Made by a program: the position numbers and the translations under genes. Below, piece by piece: positions 19,139-29,484 of a DNA stretch of 64,000 nt (position 1 is its first letter; each line of letters opens with the position of its first letter). Below the pieces are notes generated by a model. It was given only the letters and a program-made list of their open reading frames with translations. It searched no databases and was not told the origin of the DNA. The DNA comes from JANMJD01 sp963828405 (GTDB lineage: Bacteria; Actinomycetota; Acidimicrobiia; Acidimicrobiales; Ilumatobacteraceae): assembly GCA_963828405.1 (NCBI GenBank), contig CAWHEG010000031.1, forward strand, positions 2,356,001-2,420,000, read 5' to 3'.

Positions 19139-19681
19139 ATGTCTGAGGCAGGCTCTGTAATCGTTGCTGCAAGCATCTCGGCGGTCATCGCTCTGGTTGT
19201 GGTCGTGGTGCAACAAATGCACGATCGGAGGCACGCCCGCCGACAAGAAACAGCAGGCAGGCTTGCTGCGTTCTCGGCGAGCGGCCACGACGTTGTGCTC
19301 CGACTCGGTGGTATCGCCGTTGCGCAGATCGATGAGAAAGAATCGAAGCGCGCCGACACATTTTTCAAGGCCGCGGCACCCTTCAACACATTGCTGTCAT
19401 CGATCCTCCTTCTGGACAACGAACCGATCGTTCGGGCCGCCATGGCAATCGATCGCGAGTTGGTACGGCTCGAGGGCCTTGCGATGGGGAGGGTGTGGGA
19501 ACGATCATCGTGGCGACTTGAGCGGCAGCACCTCGGAGTCCTAGTGGATACCTTTCAGCGGGACGCCCGTCGTGAGTTGGGCTCGTCCAAGCTGTCATCG
19601 GACTCTCCACGACTTATCGGGCTGCACGACGACGAACAATCACGCACGCTGGAAGCGAGCGATGGGGCGTCGGCAGGTTGA
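19139..19681 (+). CDS. Membrane-anchored protein of unknown function (180 aa)
   Basis: I chose ATG 19139 because GGGAGG lies at 19128-19133. Residues about 5-24 (GSVIVAASISAVIALVVVVV) form an N-terminal membrane anchor, followed by a basic stretch HDRRHARRQETAGRL, so the helical remainder is probably cytoplasmic. The domain contains TFFKAAAPFNTLLSSILLLD and REELVRLE-like helical repeats. I do not recognise the family. The gene stands between ISAzo13 and the convergent toxin-antitoxin pair. Confidence 0.6.
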   Translation: MSEAGSVIVAASISAVIALVVVVVQQMHDRRHARRQETAGRLAAFSASGHDVVLRLGGIAVAQIDEKESKRADTFFKAAAPFNTLLSSILLLDNEPIVRAAMAIDRELVRLEGLAMGRVWERSSWRLERQHLGVLVDTFQRDARRELGSSKLSSDSPRLIGLHDDEQSRTLEASDGASAG

Positions 19682-19779
19682 TTTTTGGTCCGCGCCAATC
19701 GGAAGCATCGACGACGATGGGAGCGAAGGGCGACATGCCCCGAGTGGGCCGTGTCGCCGCACCACAATTTGGATGGCTG

Positions 19780-20100
19780 CTACGCGTCGAGGAGGACCCG
19801 GCGGTTGTTGAAGACGGCGGAGATCTCGAGTTCGCCGCCCAGTTGGGAGATGATTGAGCGCAGAACGTCGAGGGAGAGGCCGATCTCGCCCGACTCGATC
19901 TGGGAGACGGCGGATTGGGACTTACCGATGAGGTCGGCGAGTTCGGCCTGGGTGATGCCGAGGGCGCGGCGGAGTTCGCCGAGTTGGTATTCGGCGTGCT
20001 CGTTGAGGGCTGCGGCGGTGAACGCGGCGATGCGGGTGGCTCGGGCGGGATCGCGTTCGGCTTGTTCGCGCAGTGCGCTGAACTTCTTCGTGTTAGGCAT
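19780..20100 (-). CDS. higA: XRE-family antitoxin of a HigBA-type pair
   Basis: The 106-residue protein has a helix-turn-helix at about 45-95 (LGITQAELADLIGKSQSAVS, then QIESGEIGLSLDVLRSIISQ) and ends with LGGELEISAVFNNRRVLLDA. ATG 20100 overlaps the toxin stop in ATGA. The toxin-first order is the HigBA arrangement. The antitoxin should bind the toxin and repress the operon, probably through the palindrome at 20480-20493. The second toxin copy at 56.5 kb has no antitoxin gene next to it. Confidence 0.88.
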   Translation of the reverse strand: MPNTKKFSALREQAERDPARATRIAAFTAAALNEHAEYQLGELRRALGITQAELADLIGKSQSAVSQIESGEIGLSLDVLRSIISQLGGELEISAVFNNRRVLLDA

Positions 20101-20473
20101 CAGATCAGGCCTTCCTTGTTGAGTTCGGCGAGGTGTTGGTCGTAGAGATCGTCGGCGATTGGCACGTAGTGGTCGTACCAGTCGTTCCATCGCGGCGTTC
20201 CGCCTGTGGCGTCGCTCTTTTTGCCGCCGACAAGCAGGATCGCTGCCAGTCGTGGGTCGAAGGCGAACAGGACTCGCATCGAGCGTTCGGCGCGGAGTTC
20301 CTTCATGTTCGGGTGTCTCGATTGGTGGATGTTGTCGACGCTGGGGCGACCGAGTCCGGGGCCGTGTTGTTCGAGGAGCGTGACCCGGCTGATGATCGCA
20401 TCTTGGTCCTCCTCGCTGAGTGTCTCGTACCACGATCCGAACTCGTCGGTGTACTCGACTTCCCACTCTCCAT
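20100..20473 (-). CDS. higB: RelE/HigB-type toxin, N-terminus disturbed
   Basis: The frame reads EWEVEYTDEFGSWYETLSEE, DQDAIISRVTLLEQHGPGLG, RPSVDNIHQSRHPNMKELRA, MRVLFAFDPRLAAILLVGGK and WNDWYDHYVPIADDLYDQHL, a typical HigB mRNA interferase with the conserved RxLFAFDP core. There is no start codon in this frame after the upstream TAG. The obvious start, ATG 20473, is out of frame (ATGGAGAG before TGGGAAGTC), so a 1-2 base indel at the N-terminus is likely, either real or an error. With that repaired the protein is about 123 residues. Confidence 0.8.
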
Positions 20474-20479
20474 AAGTCT

Positions 20480-20493
20480 AGCTGATATCAGCT
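20480..20493. promoter_or_regulatory. Palindromic operator candidate for the HigBA pair
   Basis: AGCTGATATCAGCT is a perfect 14-bp palindrome seven bases upstream of the toxin start region, followed by further GCTGA half-sites. XRE antitoxins bind such palindromes at their own promoters. Confidence 0.5.
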
Positions 20494-20554
20494 GAGCTGA
20501 TCAACGGGTTGGCGAAGCTGCTGGGACGGCCAGTAGCGGCGTGCTTGTTCGTCA

Positions 20555-21745
20555 TCAGATGTCGATTCCTTCGGTGTCGTAGGTGAGGTCGGTTTGGTGG
20601 GGCTGGATGGCCGGTTCGACGAGGTGATCGAGGGTGCGGTTGATCTCGTGGTATTCGACGACGTGGGGCCAGTTGCGGATGATCCAGGCTTGGCGGGCGT
20701 CTTGGCCGGTGAGGGCTTCTTGGAGCAGGGCGGCGGTGTCTTCCATGGAGAGTTGGCCGTCTTGGAGGGCTCGGATGACTGGCCGCCAATCTGCCGGCGC
20801 TGCGGCGAAGAGGTCGTCGAGCTGGTCGAGCCGGGCCATGAGTTGCGGCGCGTCGGGTGGTGTGAGGTCGATCGGGTTGTGGCGATCGGTGGTGTCGATC
20901 CAGGTGCGGGTGAGTCCGAGGCGGCCGTGGAGTTGGTCCCATGCTTCCCCGATCTCAGCGCTGTCGGGGCGAAAGCCGATGCCTGCGATGTCAGGTGTGA
21001 GGTCATGCGTGAGGCGCCAGCGGGCGATCTCACCGGCGGCGTCGTCCCACGTGTGAGCGCCCGCGACATCGATCGGTCGGTTGCCGAGGAGCCGCCCGAG
21101 CCAGTCTGGATGCTCGGCTACCAGGGCCGACGTCTCACGTTCGACGGCGCGGCGTGCTGCTCGGCCATACAGGTCGGCGTCTCCTGGCTCCATGCCATGC
21201 GCTTGAAGGGCGCCGTTCCATTGGTCGATTCGTGACTCGATCGATGCCGTGCGTGTGCTGACGTGGTGCGCTGCAGCGGGTGTGAGTTCGTGGGTCGCCA
21301 GCGTGTCTGGGCCGATGAGACGGAGGTCGGACCATGCGAACTCGCGCTCGGCTTCGTGGCCGTCGTTCGAGACGAAGTGCAGGGTCGCTGTTCCAGCCGC
21401 GTCGTCAACTGCGGTGACGATGCCGACGTTGTGGCGGTCGGCGGGGCTGACTTCGATCCCGACGACGATGCGCTCGGCGACTTGGTGGAGTCGTTCGAGT
21501 TGTCCGATCAGCGCGGCCGCGGATGTCCCGACTTGCTCAGTCGCCCGGCGTTCGGCGGTGAACGCCTGGCGGGCGTGAGCTTCGAGGTCGGCAAGCGGGC
21601 GAGTGTCGGCGAGGTGGGCGACGCGGCGGACGTCGGGGTCGTGGTGGTGGGCGAGGGTTTTGGCTCCTGATCGGGTGAGGCGGCGGATGAGTTCATCGTC
21701 GATGTCACCGGCACGGTCCTCTGGCGGAGTGCGTCGAGCACGCCG
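20555..21745 (-). pseudogene. C-terminal fragment of a MobF relaxase (copy 1)
   Basis: The open frame of about 395 residues has no start codon before 21193. It begins ARRTPPEDRAGDIDDELIRR and continues with LTRSGAKTLAHHHDPDV, VGIEVSPADRHNVGIVTAVD, WLGRLLGNRPIDVAGAHTW and ends LTYDTEGIDI. The same segments occur in the C-terminus of the relaxase at 56828-60594, where they follow the helicase domains. All catalytic regions are missing, so this is a leftover 3' end. As in the other copy, a higB gene follows it. Confidence 0.8.
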
Positions 21746-21781
21746 ATCAGACTTTCGTCTCCTTTCTGGGCAGCTCTTGCG

Positions 21782-22840
21782 TCAGAACGAGCATCCGACG
21801 TTCATTGCGGCTACGGCTCCGAAGGCGGGCCCGAGGTATAGAGCCACGACGAACGCCTGTGGGCAGATCCGCGTTCCGTCGACCTTGAGTTCGAGGTGTA
21901 GGTGGGGTGCGCCGGAGCGGCCGGTGTTGCCGGACGTGAGTATGTGTTGGCCGGCGACGACTCGATCGCCTTCGTGGACGTGGATGGCGCTGCCGTGGCA
22001 GTAGATGTAGCGGAGGGTTCCGTCGGTTTGGACAGAGAGGCCGACGCCGCAGGTGTCGCAGCCGGGTGCGGGGCAGCGGTGGTTCCACCAGTTGTCGTTG
22101 AAATGGGTGGTCCGCGCGACGGTGCCATCGGTGAGGGCGTAGAGGGGGGTGCCTTCGGGGACGAGGATGTCGATGGCGGGATAGTCGTGATGGGGTTCGT
22201 GGAGTTGCCGTTCGCTGACGATCGAACGGGGGAGGGGAAAGGCCCAGCCGCCGACCGCTTCGATGGGGAGTCCACCCGGGCTGAACGTCTCTCCTGCGCA
22301 ATCGAAGATCTGTGCGGTGGAGGTTGGCGGCGTCGTCTCGGCGCCATCTCGTGGCGTGACCGAGCTGGCGAGGAGTCGGTCGTAGGTGTCGAGCCAGCGT
22401 TGCCGGTACTCCCGAGGGGTGAGCACGTTGCCTGCGGGTACCTGATCCCACTCGCCTGAATCGGGCGCAGGTAGATGGCCGATATACCAGACGACGGGGA
22501 TCGTCGTGACGTCGTTGTCGTTGGCGGCAAGGATCGCCTGTACTCGTTCGGTGGCCTTGGCGTCTTGGGTGGCTGGTGGCGCGTCGGCGGCGTGGGTGTA
22601 GCCGTCGTAGCTGTTCCAGGCGCTGTCGATGAATTGGTAGGCGCCCGACGCCGATGACCCGTTGGCGTGGGCGGCGTAGTTGTCGCCGGACTCGATGTGC
22701 CGGATGGTGGCGAGGATGACCTCGATCGGGCCTGCCTCCTGGCCGCACATCGGCGGTGGCGAGTCGCCTCCTGCGAGGACGGCGGGGAGAAGGGCGAGTC
22801 CGAGAAGAACCGAGCAGAACGCGGCCATCGATGACTTCAT
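21782..22840 (-). CDS. Conjugation-associated murein hydrolase: transglycosylase-like plus M23 peptidase
   Basis: I chose ATG 22840 because it gives a signal peptide (MKSSMAAFCSVLLGLALLPA, then VLAGG) and has GGAG upstream. A lysozyme/SLT-like domain follows with RHIESGDNYAAHANGSSASG (probable catalytic Glu 50) and AYQFIDSAWNSYDGY. The C-terminal half is a LytM/M23 zinc peptidase (HHDYPAIDILVPEGTPLYAL, then GAPHLHLELKV). Such bifunctional hydrolases open the cell wall for type IV secretion channels, the VirB1 role. It is transcribed divergently from the pilin-like gene, with the inverted 13-bp box at 22845-22914 between them. The 352-residue frame is intact. Confidence 0.85.
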   Translation of the reverse strand: MKSSMAAFCSVLLGLALLPAVLAGGDSPPPMCGQEAGPIEVILATIRHIESGDNYAAHANGSSASGAYQFIDSAWNSYDGYTHAADAPPATQDAKATERVQAILAANDNDVTTIPVVWYIGHLPAPDSGEWDQVPAGNVLTPREYRQRWLDTYDRLLASSVTPRDGAETTPPTSTAQIFDCAGETFSPGGLPIEAVGGWAFPLPRSIVSERQLHEPHHDYPAIDILVPEGTPLYALTDGTVARTTHFNDNWWNHRCPAPGCDTCGVGLSVQTDGTLRYIYCHGSAIHVHEGDRVVAGQHILTSGNTGRSGAPHLHLELKVDGTRICPQAFVVALYLGPAFGAVAAMNVGCSF

Positions 22841-22844
22841 GTCT

Positions 22845-22914
22845 CCAGAGGGACAACCGCGGTGAGAAATCTGGCGTTCGAGGTGCCGCGCTATCAAGGG
22901 CGTTGTCCCTCTGG
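22845..22914. promoter_or_regulatory. Inverted 13-bp boxes between hydrolase and pilin-like genes
   Basis: CCAGAGGGACAAC at 22845-22857 and its exact complement GTTGTCCCTCTGG at 22902-22914 face the two divergent genes. The same box, 12 of 13 bases, precedes the relaxase start at 60601-60612. All three copies have the same orientation relative to the downstream gene. Confidence 0.6.
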
Positions 22915-22965
22915 CGGGTGAGGGTCCGCCATCTGGTCGGGCCGCCGCACAACCGGAGGTCCAAC

Positions 22966-23337
22966 ATGACGGCTCGATCTCGATCGCTCAGAAGGTGGTG
23001 GCGACACGTTGCCGCCACGGTTGGCGCAGCGGCAACGGCGCAGTCCTTGCCGGCGGCGGCCTGGGCGCAGGCAATTCCCAATCCGGCACCGGACGGGACG
23101 ATGCCCGGCGCGGCGTTGGTGACAACGGTGCTTGGCTGGTTGAAATGGGGAGGTCTGGCTGCCGCACTGGCTGGGCTGCTGATCGGGGCGATAGCCACTG
23201 GCGTCGGGCACTTCGGATCGAACTACTCAGCGTCGTCGGCCGGGAGGAAGTGGCTGCTCGGTGGAATGGGTTCCGCGATCCTGTCCGGTCTCGCGTGGAC
23301 GATCGCGACGACGCTGTATACGGCGACGGGTGGCTGA
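22966..23337 (+). CDS. VirB2/TrbC-like small membrane protein of the conjugation cluster
   Basis: ATG 22966 has CCGGAGG upstream. The 123-residue protein has an N-terminal cleavable-looking segment (RHVAATVGAAATAQSLPAAA, then WAQA) and two membrane helices (about 50-75, VTTVLGWLKWGGLAAALAGL; and about 95-120, GMGSAILSGLAWTIATTLY). Size, topology and position at the head of a type IV secretion operon fit a pilin-like subunit. The sequence alone does not prove it. It is followed after three bases by the next gene. Confidence 0.65.
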   Translation: MTARSRSLRRWWRHVAATVGAAATAQSLPAAAWAQAIPNPAPDGTMPGAALVTTVLGWLKWGGLAAALAGLLIGAIATGVGHFGSNYSASSAGRKWLLGGMGSAILSGLAWTIATTLYTATGG

Positions 23338-23340
23338 GAG

Positions 23341-24019
23341 ATGCGACGCATCGCCATCGTTGTCGCCCTGCTCGCGCTTGTCGTCGTAGCCGGGCTGCTG
23401 ATGTCTCGTCGCGGACGGGGCGCAGCACCCTCGCTGCCTTCGACCGCAACGGTCTCATCGTCGCCAGGAACCGTCGGCGGACAGGCCAGCGCTCCAGGGG
23501 CTTCCTTCGAGGATCGGGAGGCCGCTCGCCAGGCGGCGATCGACGCCGTTGCGATGACGGGACGGGTGGTCGACGCTGGGCTGATCTCCCGTCGTGACTT
23601 GGTTGAGTCGATTCGCCACCCCCGGCTACGGGCCGGTGCTGGCGGACGAGACGTCCACGGCGATCGGGGCGATGCTGACCGAACTCGGCGCCCGGCACGT
23701 CGATCGGCTTGAGATGCGGGTGGACGAGTTCCCATTGACCGCATCTGCGACACCCGAGACCGGTGCGGTTCGAGTTCGGGTGTGGTCGGTGGTGGTCGTC
23801 GCCGCTCCGGGTGCGGGGCCGGGCAGGCAGGTGTGGCGCACGGTGACGGTGCTGATGAGGCATGTCGACGGGCGTTGGCTGGTCGATGAGTGGCTGTCGG
23901 CGTTCGGTCCGACTCCAGCGCCTGCCGTCGAGGTCGGCTTCGATGACCCGGCGGCGTTGGGAGCTCCGATGTCGTGGCCGCCCGCTCGCTCGTTGAGCGA
24001 TGCGGTGGGGGTGGGCTGA
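23341..24019 (+). pseudogene. Membrane-anchored conjugation-cluster protein, one frameshift
   Basis: ATG 23341 begins a lipoprotein-like or anchor segment, RRIAIVVALLALVVVAGLLM, then an SP-rich linker and SRRDLVESI. Near 23615 the frame shifts, and the expected continuation FATPGYGPVLADETSTAIGA, then VWRTVTVLMRHVDGRWLVDEW, is read in another frame to TGA at 24017-24019. Repaired length is about 226 residues. An N-terminal anchor plus a small extracytoplasmic domain with a WLVDEW tail resembles VirB8/NTF2-like accessory proteins, but I cannot confirm this. Confidence 0.6.
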
Positions 24020-24020
24020 G

Positions 24021-25439
24021 GTGTGGCCGTTCCCGAACCCGTTGGATCTGTTCGGTGACGCGGCCGGCGCGGTGACCGGGTGGGCGTGGGACAAGGTGAT
24101 CCAGGGGATCTACACGTGGTTCGCCAACGGGCTGCTGTTGCTGATGGAGTGGGTGTGGGGCGTGCTCGACACGGCCACCACGCCGCGGCTGACCGAGGCC
24201 TGGTTCGCCACCGGGCTCGTGCGGCCGCTCGCCGGATTGTCGCTGGGGATCACGGTGGCGATGATGCTCGCCTCGGCGGTGCAGGCCGGTTTCGGCGGAC
24301 GGCCGGAGTTGATCGTCGACGCGTTGAAGGAGGGTCCGAAGTCGATCGTCGCTTCGGCGGTGACCTTGGTTGTGATGGACGTTCTCGTCCGTGGTGCCGA
24401 CGTGATCGGCGACGTTGCCTGGCAGTCCGGTCGGGCCGACGCAGTGCAGGTGTTGGACGGTCTGGCCGAGGTGATGGGGTCACCGGGGGCGCTGGGCACG
24501 ACGTTCCTTGGTCCGTTGGCGTTGCTGTTCGGGATGATCGGTCTGCTGGTGACGACGGTGGTGCTGTTCATGCGCTCGTCGCTGCTGTATCTGGTGGCGG
24601 CGTTCGCACCGATCGTGTGGTCGTCGTCGGTGTCGCCGGTGATGCGCGGCTCGGCACGCCGGCTGGTGCACGTCACGGTGGCGTTGGTGTTGGCGAAGCC
24701 GGCGATCACGATCACGTTGGTCGTCGGCGTGAAGTTGCTCGCCAACACGACGACTCCGGGCGCGGCCGGATCGGACGGTGCCGCCGCGCTCGGGACGTTG
24801 GTGTCGGGGTTCTCGTGCTTCGCGATCGCCGGGCTGTCGCCGTGGGTGGTATACCGGTTGTTGCCTTCGGTGGAGCAGGCGGCGGTGTCGTCGGGGATCG
24901 TCGGCGGGTGGGGCCGGGCGGGCATGACGGCGGTTCAGGCCGGGCTGATGGTCAAGTCGCTGGGCGCGTCCGGCGCGGCTTCGGCGGCGACGAGGGCATT
25001 GCCATCCGCTGGTTCCGCGGGAGGATCGAGCGCGGGCGGCGCGGCTGCCGGATCGGGCTCGGGCGGTGGAGGACCGCCGATGCCGGGCGGGAGTCGAGGG
25101 CCGGGCGGCGGACCGCTTGCTGTCGTACCGCCGGTCGCCAGTGCCGGCGGCTCCGGTCCGTCGACGTCGCCGCCCGGTGGTTCTGAGTCTCCGAGCGTTC
25201 CGGCGGATCTCCCATCTGCTGGCGGCAGCGTGTCGCCCGGTCAAGCCGGTCGATCTTCGCCCCCGGCAAGCGGCTCCCCGATTCCACCTGACAGCCCAGC
25301 GCTGCGAGGCGGATCTACGGGACGACCGACGTCACCGGATTCGACCGCGGCAACGGGCGGAACGCCGAGGTTCGTGCCACCGCCTGCCCGCCGACCCTCG
25401 GCGGACGCCGACGACTCCTCTGAGCGTGGCTCGTCGTGA
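24021..25439 (+). CDS. VirB6/TrbL-like polytopic conjugation protein
   Basis: GTG 24021 (VWPFPNPLDLFGD) follows GAGG and the previous stop; ATG 24000 is an overlapping alternative. The intact 472-residue protein has at least six hydrophobic segments, including LAGLSLGITVAMMLASAVQA, LLFGMIGLLVTTVVLFMRSS and LVSGFSCFAIAGLSPWVVYR. A low-complexity Gly/Ser/Pro-rich tail covers residues about 330-470. This is the architecture of the channel protein VirB6/TrbL in Gram-positive systems. It overlaps the next gene by four bases. Confidence 0.75.
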   Translation: MWPFPNPLDLFGDAAGAVTGWAWDKVIQGIYTWFANGLLLLMEWVWGVLDTATTPRLTEAWFATGLVRPLAGLSLGITVAMMLASAVQAGFGGRPELIVDALKEGPKSIVASAVTLVVMDVLVRGADVIGDVAWQSGRADAVQVLDGLAEVMGSPGALGTTFLGPLALLFGMIGLLVTTVVLFMRSSLLYLVAAFAPIVWSSSVSPVMRGSARRLVHVTVALVLAKPAITITLVVGVKLLANTTTPGAAGSDGAAALGTLVSGFSCFAIAGLSPWVVYRLLPSVEQAAVSSGIVGGWGRAGMTAVQAGLMVKSLGASGAASAATRALPSAGSAGGSSAGGAAAGSGSGGGGPPMPGGSRGPGGGPLAVVPPVASAGGSGPSTSPPGGSESPSVPADLPSAGGSVSPGQAGRSSPPASGSPIPPDSPALRGGSTGRPTSPDSTAATGGTPRFVPPPARRPSADADDSSERGSS

Positions 25440-26923
25440 CTGCGACTTCGGACTCCGCTCGATACCGGTTCGGCGACTCGGCTCATGCCGGCGTGCTGCT
25501 CGGATTGTCGTTGCGTCAGGCGTTGCCGCTGGTCGTTGGGGTCGTGTGGTTGACGTTGTTGTTGATGGCGCAGCTGCCGCTCGTCGGCATGCTCGGTCCG
25601 ATCGTCGGTGCAGTGGTGTCGTTCGGGCGGTGGCGACGCGCGCCGCTGTTCGAGGTCGCCGCCCCTGGCGCCCGGTTGTGGTGGCAACGTCGCCGTCACC
25701 GCTGGACTTGGACCGAGCCTCGCTGCTTGGAGGCAACGGCCAACAGCTCTCTGCCTCCGCCGCTGCTCGGGCTGGAGTTGGTCGAGTCCAAGCTCGACTG
25801 GTTCACCGGATCGGTGTCGGCTGCGGTCGTCCATGATCGGCGGGCCGGCACGGTCTCGATGGTGTTCGGGGCTGCCGGCGACGGGGTTCCCGGTGGCGTC
25901 GCTGCGGGAGCAGGACGCGTTGCTGGCGGGGTGGGGGAGTGCGCTGGCGCCGTTGGCGCGGGCCCGCTCGGTGGTGTCGGAGGGTGACGTGGCAGGAGTG
26001 GTCGCACCCGATCGGGGTCGCCGGCCATCGGGACTTCCTCGCCGGCACTCGGCGGTGCCCAGTCCGCCTCTGCGGGCGCGGACTACGAGGAATTGCTGGT
26101 CACGCAGGACCCGGTCACGATCGCCCACGAGGTGCTGATCACGGTGACCGTCGACCTGCGCCGGGTCCGCCCCGCTCGGAGGGTCGGCCTGTTGGCGACG
26201 GCGATCGACGCGCTCGCAGAGGAGACGAGGCTGCTGGTGTCCCGGCTCGAGTCGGCCGGGATCACGATCGACGGCGCCGCTGATCCCGGCGGAGTTGTCG
26301 ACGGCGATACGGTCTGCGATCCGATCCGTCGCGTGCTCGTCAGATCGGCACGCTTCGTCGAGTCGTTGGGAGCGGCAGTCGGTAAGGGCGGCGTGGAGTG
26401 GGGGCCGATGGCGGTCGAGCCGGACTGGTTCCGTGCCGGGTCGATGGGTCGGTGCATCGCTCGTACCGGATCGCCGGGTGGCCGATGCTGCCGGTGGCGG
26501 CTGATTGGTTGGCGCCGCTGCTGACGGGCGACGGGGTGACACGGACGGTGACGGTGGTGATGGAGCCGGTGCCGCTGGCTCGGGCGGCGCAGGACGCGAA
26601 CCGGCAGCTGACGTCGATCGAGGCGGACCAGTAGCAGAAGGAACGTCACGGGTTCCGGCTGACCGCGCGGGAGCGTCGCCGTCAGGCCGATGTCGAGACC
26701 CGTGAACGAGAACTCGCCGAGGGGCATCCGGAGTTCCGCCACGTCGGGATCGTCACCGTCACCGCCGCTGATCGCGATGCGTTGGCGGATGCCGTGCGCC
26801 CGGGTCGAGCAGGCCGCCGCGCAGTCGTTGCTCGACCTGCGCCCCCTCGCCGCTCGCCAGGCCGAGGGGTGGGTGGCGTCGCTGCCGCTCGGCCGTTCGG
26901 TCCGTCATGGGGCATGGTCATGA
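25436..26923 (+). pseudogene. SCO6880/PrgI-family conjugation protein, heavily frameshifted
   Basis: The N-terminus reads MTATSDSARYRFGDSAHAGV, then LLGLSLRQALPLVVGVVWLT and LPLVGMLGPIVGAVVSFGRW, a two-helix PrgI-like start. The rest is recoverable only by switching frames near 25870, 25985, 26045, 26440 and 26795, and an in-frame TAG lies at 26632-26634. Recognisable pieces are LVTQDPVTIAHEVLITVTVD, GWPMLPVAADWLAPLLTGDG, HGFRLTARERRRQADVETRE and AEGWVASLPLGRSVR. The expected length is about 495 residues. These proteins partner the VirB4-like ATPase encoded next, whose ATG overlaps the stop. Confidence 0.75.
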
Positions 26924-28376
26924 CGGCGGCTCGCACCCCTGGCCGTTGGTCGCTGCGTCGAGGCCGCACGAAGCGTCGACTTGCTGGGCGACCGTCGCCG
27001 GCTCGTCGACTCCGCCCGTCGGAAGCGGTCCTCGCCGATGACCGGCGGGCGCGACGCTCGACGGTTCATCGACCGGATCGGCGGGTGGGGGAGCGGCCTC
27101 CCGCGATGTTGGCTCGCAAGCCTGGGCTGCCGGTCGAGTGGCAGCGCTCCACGATGGCGCACCTGTGCTCGGTGTACCCGTTCCACGCCGACGCCGGGTT
27201 CGGTGAGCGGGGCGTGTTGATGGCGCCAACGTGACCGGCGGGATGTCCGGGTTCTACTTCGACCCGTTCGAGTTCTACCAGCACGCCACCTGACGAACCC
27301 GAACATGATCGTGATGGGCGCGGTCGGGTTCGGCAAGTCGGCGACGGTCAAGGCGCTGGTCCGCCGGTTGAAGGCCGTCTACGGAACCGACCGGTATCTG
27401 GCGATCATCGACCCGAAAGGCGAGTACGGGCACGTCGCCGCCGACCTCGGGCTTGACGGTCGTCAAGCCGCACCCGGGCGGCACGCGACCGGGTCAACCC
27501 GATGGACCCCGGCGGCGGCGACAGCCGACGGCTGCGTGATCGCCCGCCAGAGCCTCGCCACGCAACTCGTCGCCGGGGTGCTCGGCCGCGACTGTCGCCG
27601 ATGGAGGACGCGGTGCTCGGCTGGGCGATCGAACAGCCGATGCCGCACAGGGCACCGAGTTCACGTTGCGCGACCTGTGCGCCGAGATCCTCGACCCTCC
27701 CGACGAGCTCGTGCGCCTCTCCCGCCACACCCCGCTCGAACTCGCCCGGGCGACCGCGCCGGTGGCGTTCGCGCTCGACAAGCTGTGCTCGCGGACGCTG
27801 CGGGGCATGTTCGACGGCACCGACCACGGTCGACGTCGACTGGGACCACGGTCCCGGCGTGGTGCTCGACCTGTCGGCGGTGCATCAGAACCACGACGCG
27901 TTGCCGTTGGTGATGATCGCCGCAACGCACTGGTTGTCGGCTGCGCTGCGAGGCGGCCGCAGCGGCGGTCGGTGCAGGTGATCGACGAGGCGTGGGCCGC
28001 GGTCCGCCACGGCGCCGGCTACTTCCAGTCGTCGCTGAAGCTGTCCCGCACCTACGGGGTCGCGACCGTGCTGGTCTGCCACCGACCGTCGGATCTCACC
28101 GCGCAAGCCGACGACGGGACCGCGTCGGCGAAGATCGCCGCCGGGCTGCTGTCCGACATCCAGACGCGGGTGCTGCTGCGCCAACCACCCGAGCAGGTCG
28201 CCGCGGCCGCCGAGATGTTCGATCTGACCGAACGCGAACAGCGCTGGCTCGGCCAACTTGTGCCGGGCCGGGCGATCTGGCGGATCGGGACCCGCTCCGC
28301 CGTCGTCACATATGATCCTCACGGCGAACGAGCGGAAGCTGTTCGACACCGACTCGGCGATGGTCGATCCCGATGA
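26920..28376 (+). pseudogene. VirB4-like conjugation ATPase, frameshifted
   Basis: Segments in different frames assemble to MAHLCSVYPFHADAGFGERG, GGMSGFYFDPFEFY, NMIVMGAVGFGKSATVKALV (Walker A near 27318), GTDRYLAIIDPKGEYGHVAA, MEDAVLGWAIEQ, LLVMIAATHW-type sequence, and VQVIDEAWAAVRHGAGYFQS (Walker B) with SRTYGVATVLVCHRPSDLTA. Frame changes occur near 27230, 27460, 27600, 27830 and 27960. VirB4 ATPases energise assembly of the type IV channel. The 3' end is uncertain because the next gene is also shifted. As written the gene cannot make a full-length product. Confidence 0.78.
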
Positions 28377-28389
28377 CCGGCCGGCGGAC

Positions 28390-29484
28390 GTGAGCGCCGC
28401 GTTGGGAAATCGACGACGTGCTCGACCGCACCGACCTGTCGGTGCTGCTGGACGAGTTCACCGCACCGGCCGAGCGATCCGGGCCGGGACGCCGCTGGCA
28501 TTGCCCGATGCCGGACCACGACGACCACCGAGCGTCGGTGTCGATGTTCCGCGACCGACACGGCCACGAACGCTGGCGATGCTGGTCCGGCGATCACCGC
28601 GGCGACGCCGTCGACCTGGTGATGGCCCTCACGAGCGACGCGACCGTGCCGAAGCGATCGACTGGCTCGCCAACCGCGCCGGGATGATCCCCGATCGGCC
28701 CCTGCCGCCGATCCCACGCGAGGCGGCGCCGGTACGGTCCGGCGTTGACGATGAATCCGGTCGTCGACCGCTACGTCGCGTCTGTGCGCATCGGTGCTCC
28801 GCGGGTCGCAAGGCCGACCGGTCCGCGACTGGCTGCACGCCCGCGGGATCGAGCGACCACACGATCCAGGCGAACCGGATCGGCGCCGACCCCGGGCGAG
28901 ATCGATGCGTCGCCAACGCGGCCTGCCCTACGGCGCGGGGGTCGCGGCGACGTTCCCGGCGTTCGACCCGGCCGGCAACCTCACCTACGTCCAGGCCCGC
29001 TACCTCGACCCCGAAACCGCCGGCCGCAAGTACGACAACCCGGCCGCCGCGCTGGCACCGCACCCCCGCCTCGCCTTCCCGGTGCACCGGCAAACGAGCG
29101 CGGCGGGGTGCTGCTCGTGTGCGAAGGGATCCCGGACGCGATTGATCGCTGTCGCAAGCCGGGTTCACCGCGGTGTCGCTGCTCGGAGCACAGACCCCCG
29201 ACGATTCCGTGGCGATGCGGATCGCCCATCACGCCGGTGATCGTGGACTCGATGTCGTGATCGTCGCCGATCCCGACCCGGCCGGGCGGCAACTGGCGGC
29301 GGTGCTCACCGATCACCTCGCCGCACATGGAGTCGACGCCGTTTCGGTGGCACCGCCCGCCGGGTTGGACCTCAACGCCTGGGCGCTCGCCGATCCTGAC
29401 TGGCACCTCCAACTCGACAGCCAACTCGGCGACATCGGCGTCGAGCCGGGCCTCGGAGTCGAAGTCGGAGGGCCGGAGCTTTGA
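28390..29484 (+). pseudogene. CHC2/TOPRIM DnaG-like primase of the mobile element, frameshifted
   Basis: The N-terminal part has a CHC2-type zinc finger: RRWHCPMPDHDDHRASVSMF followed by HERWRCWSGDHRGDAVDLVM. The middle gives AGVAATFPAFDPAGNLTYVQ and ARYLDPETAGRKYDNPA. The TOPRIM core is split: GVLLVCEGIPDA near 29105 in one frame, then SLLGAQTPDDSVAMRIAHHA and LDVVIVADPDPAGRQLAAVL with the DPD motif. Frame changes lie near 28408, 28650, 28790 and 29100-29170. Element-encoded primases complete the second strand after conjugative transfer. GTG 28390 is the likely start, with no clear ribosome binding site. Confidence 0.72.

Noticed and set aside
25241..26542. Long antisense frame opposite the VirB6-like and SCO6880-like genes
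   Set aside because: Its composition is Arg/Pro/Ser-rich low complexity typical of GC-rich antisense frames, and the plus strand has recognisable conjugation proteins.
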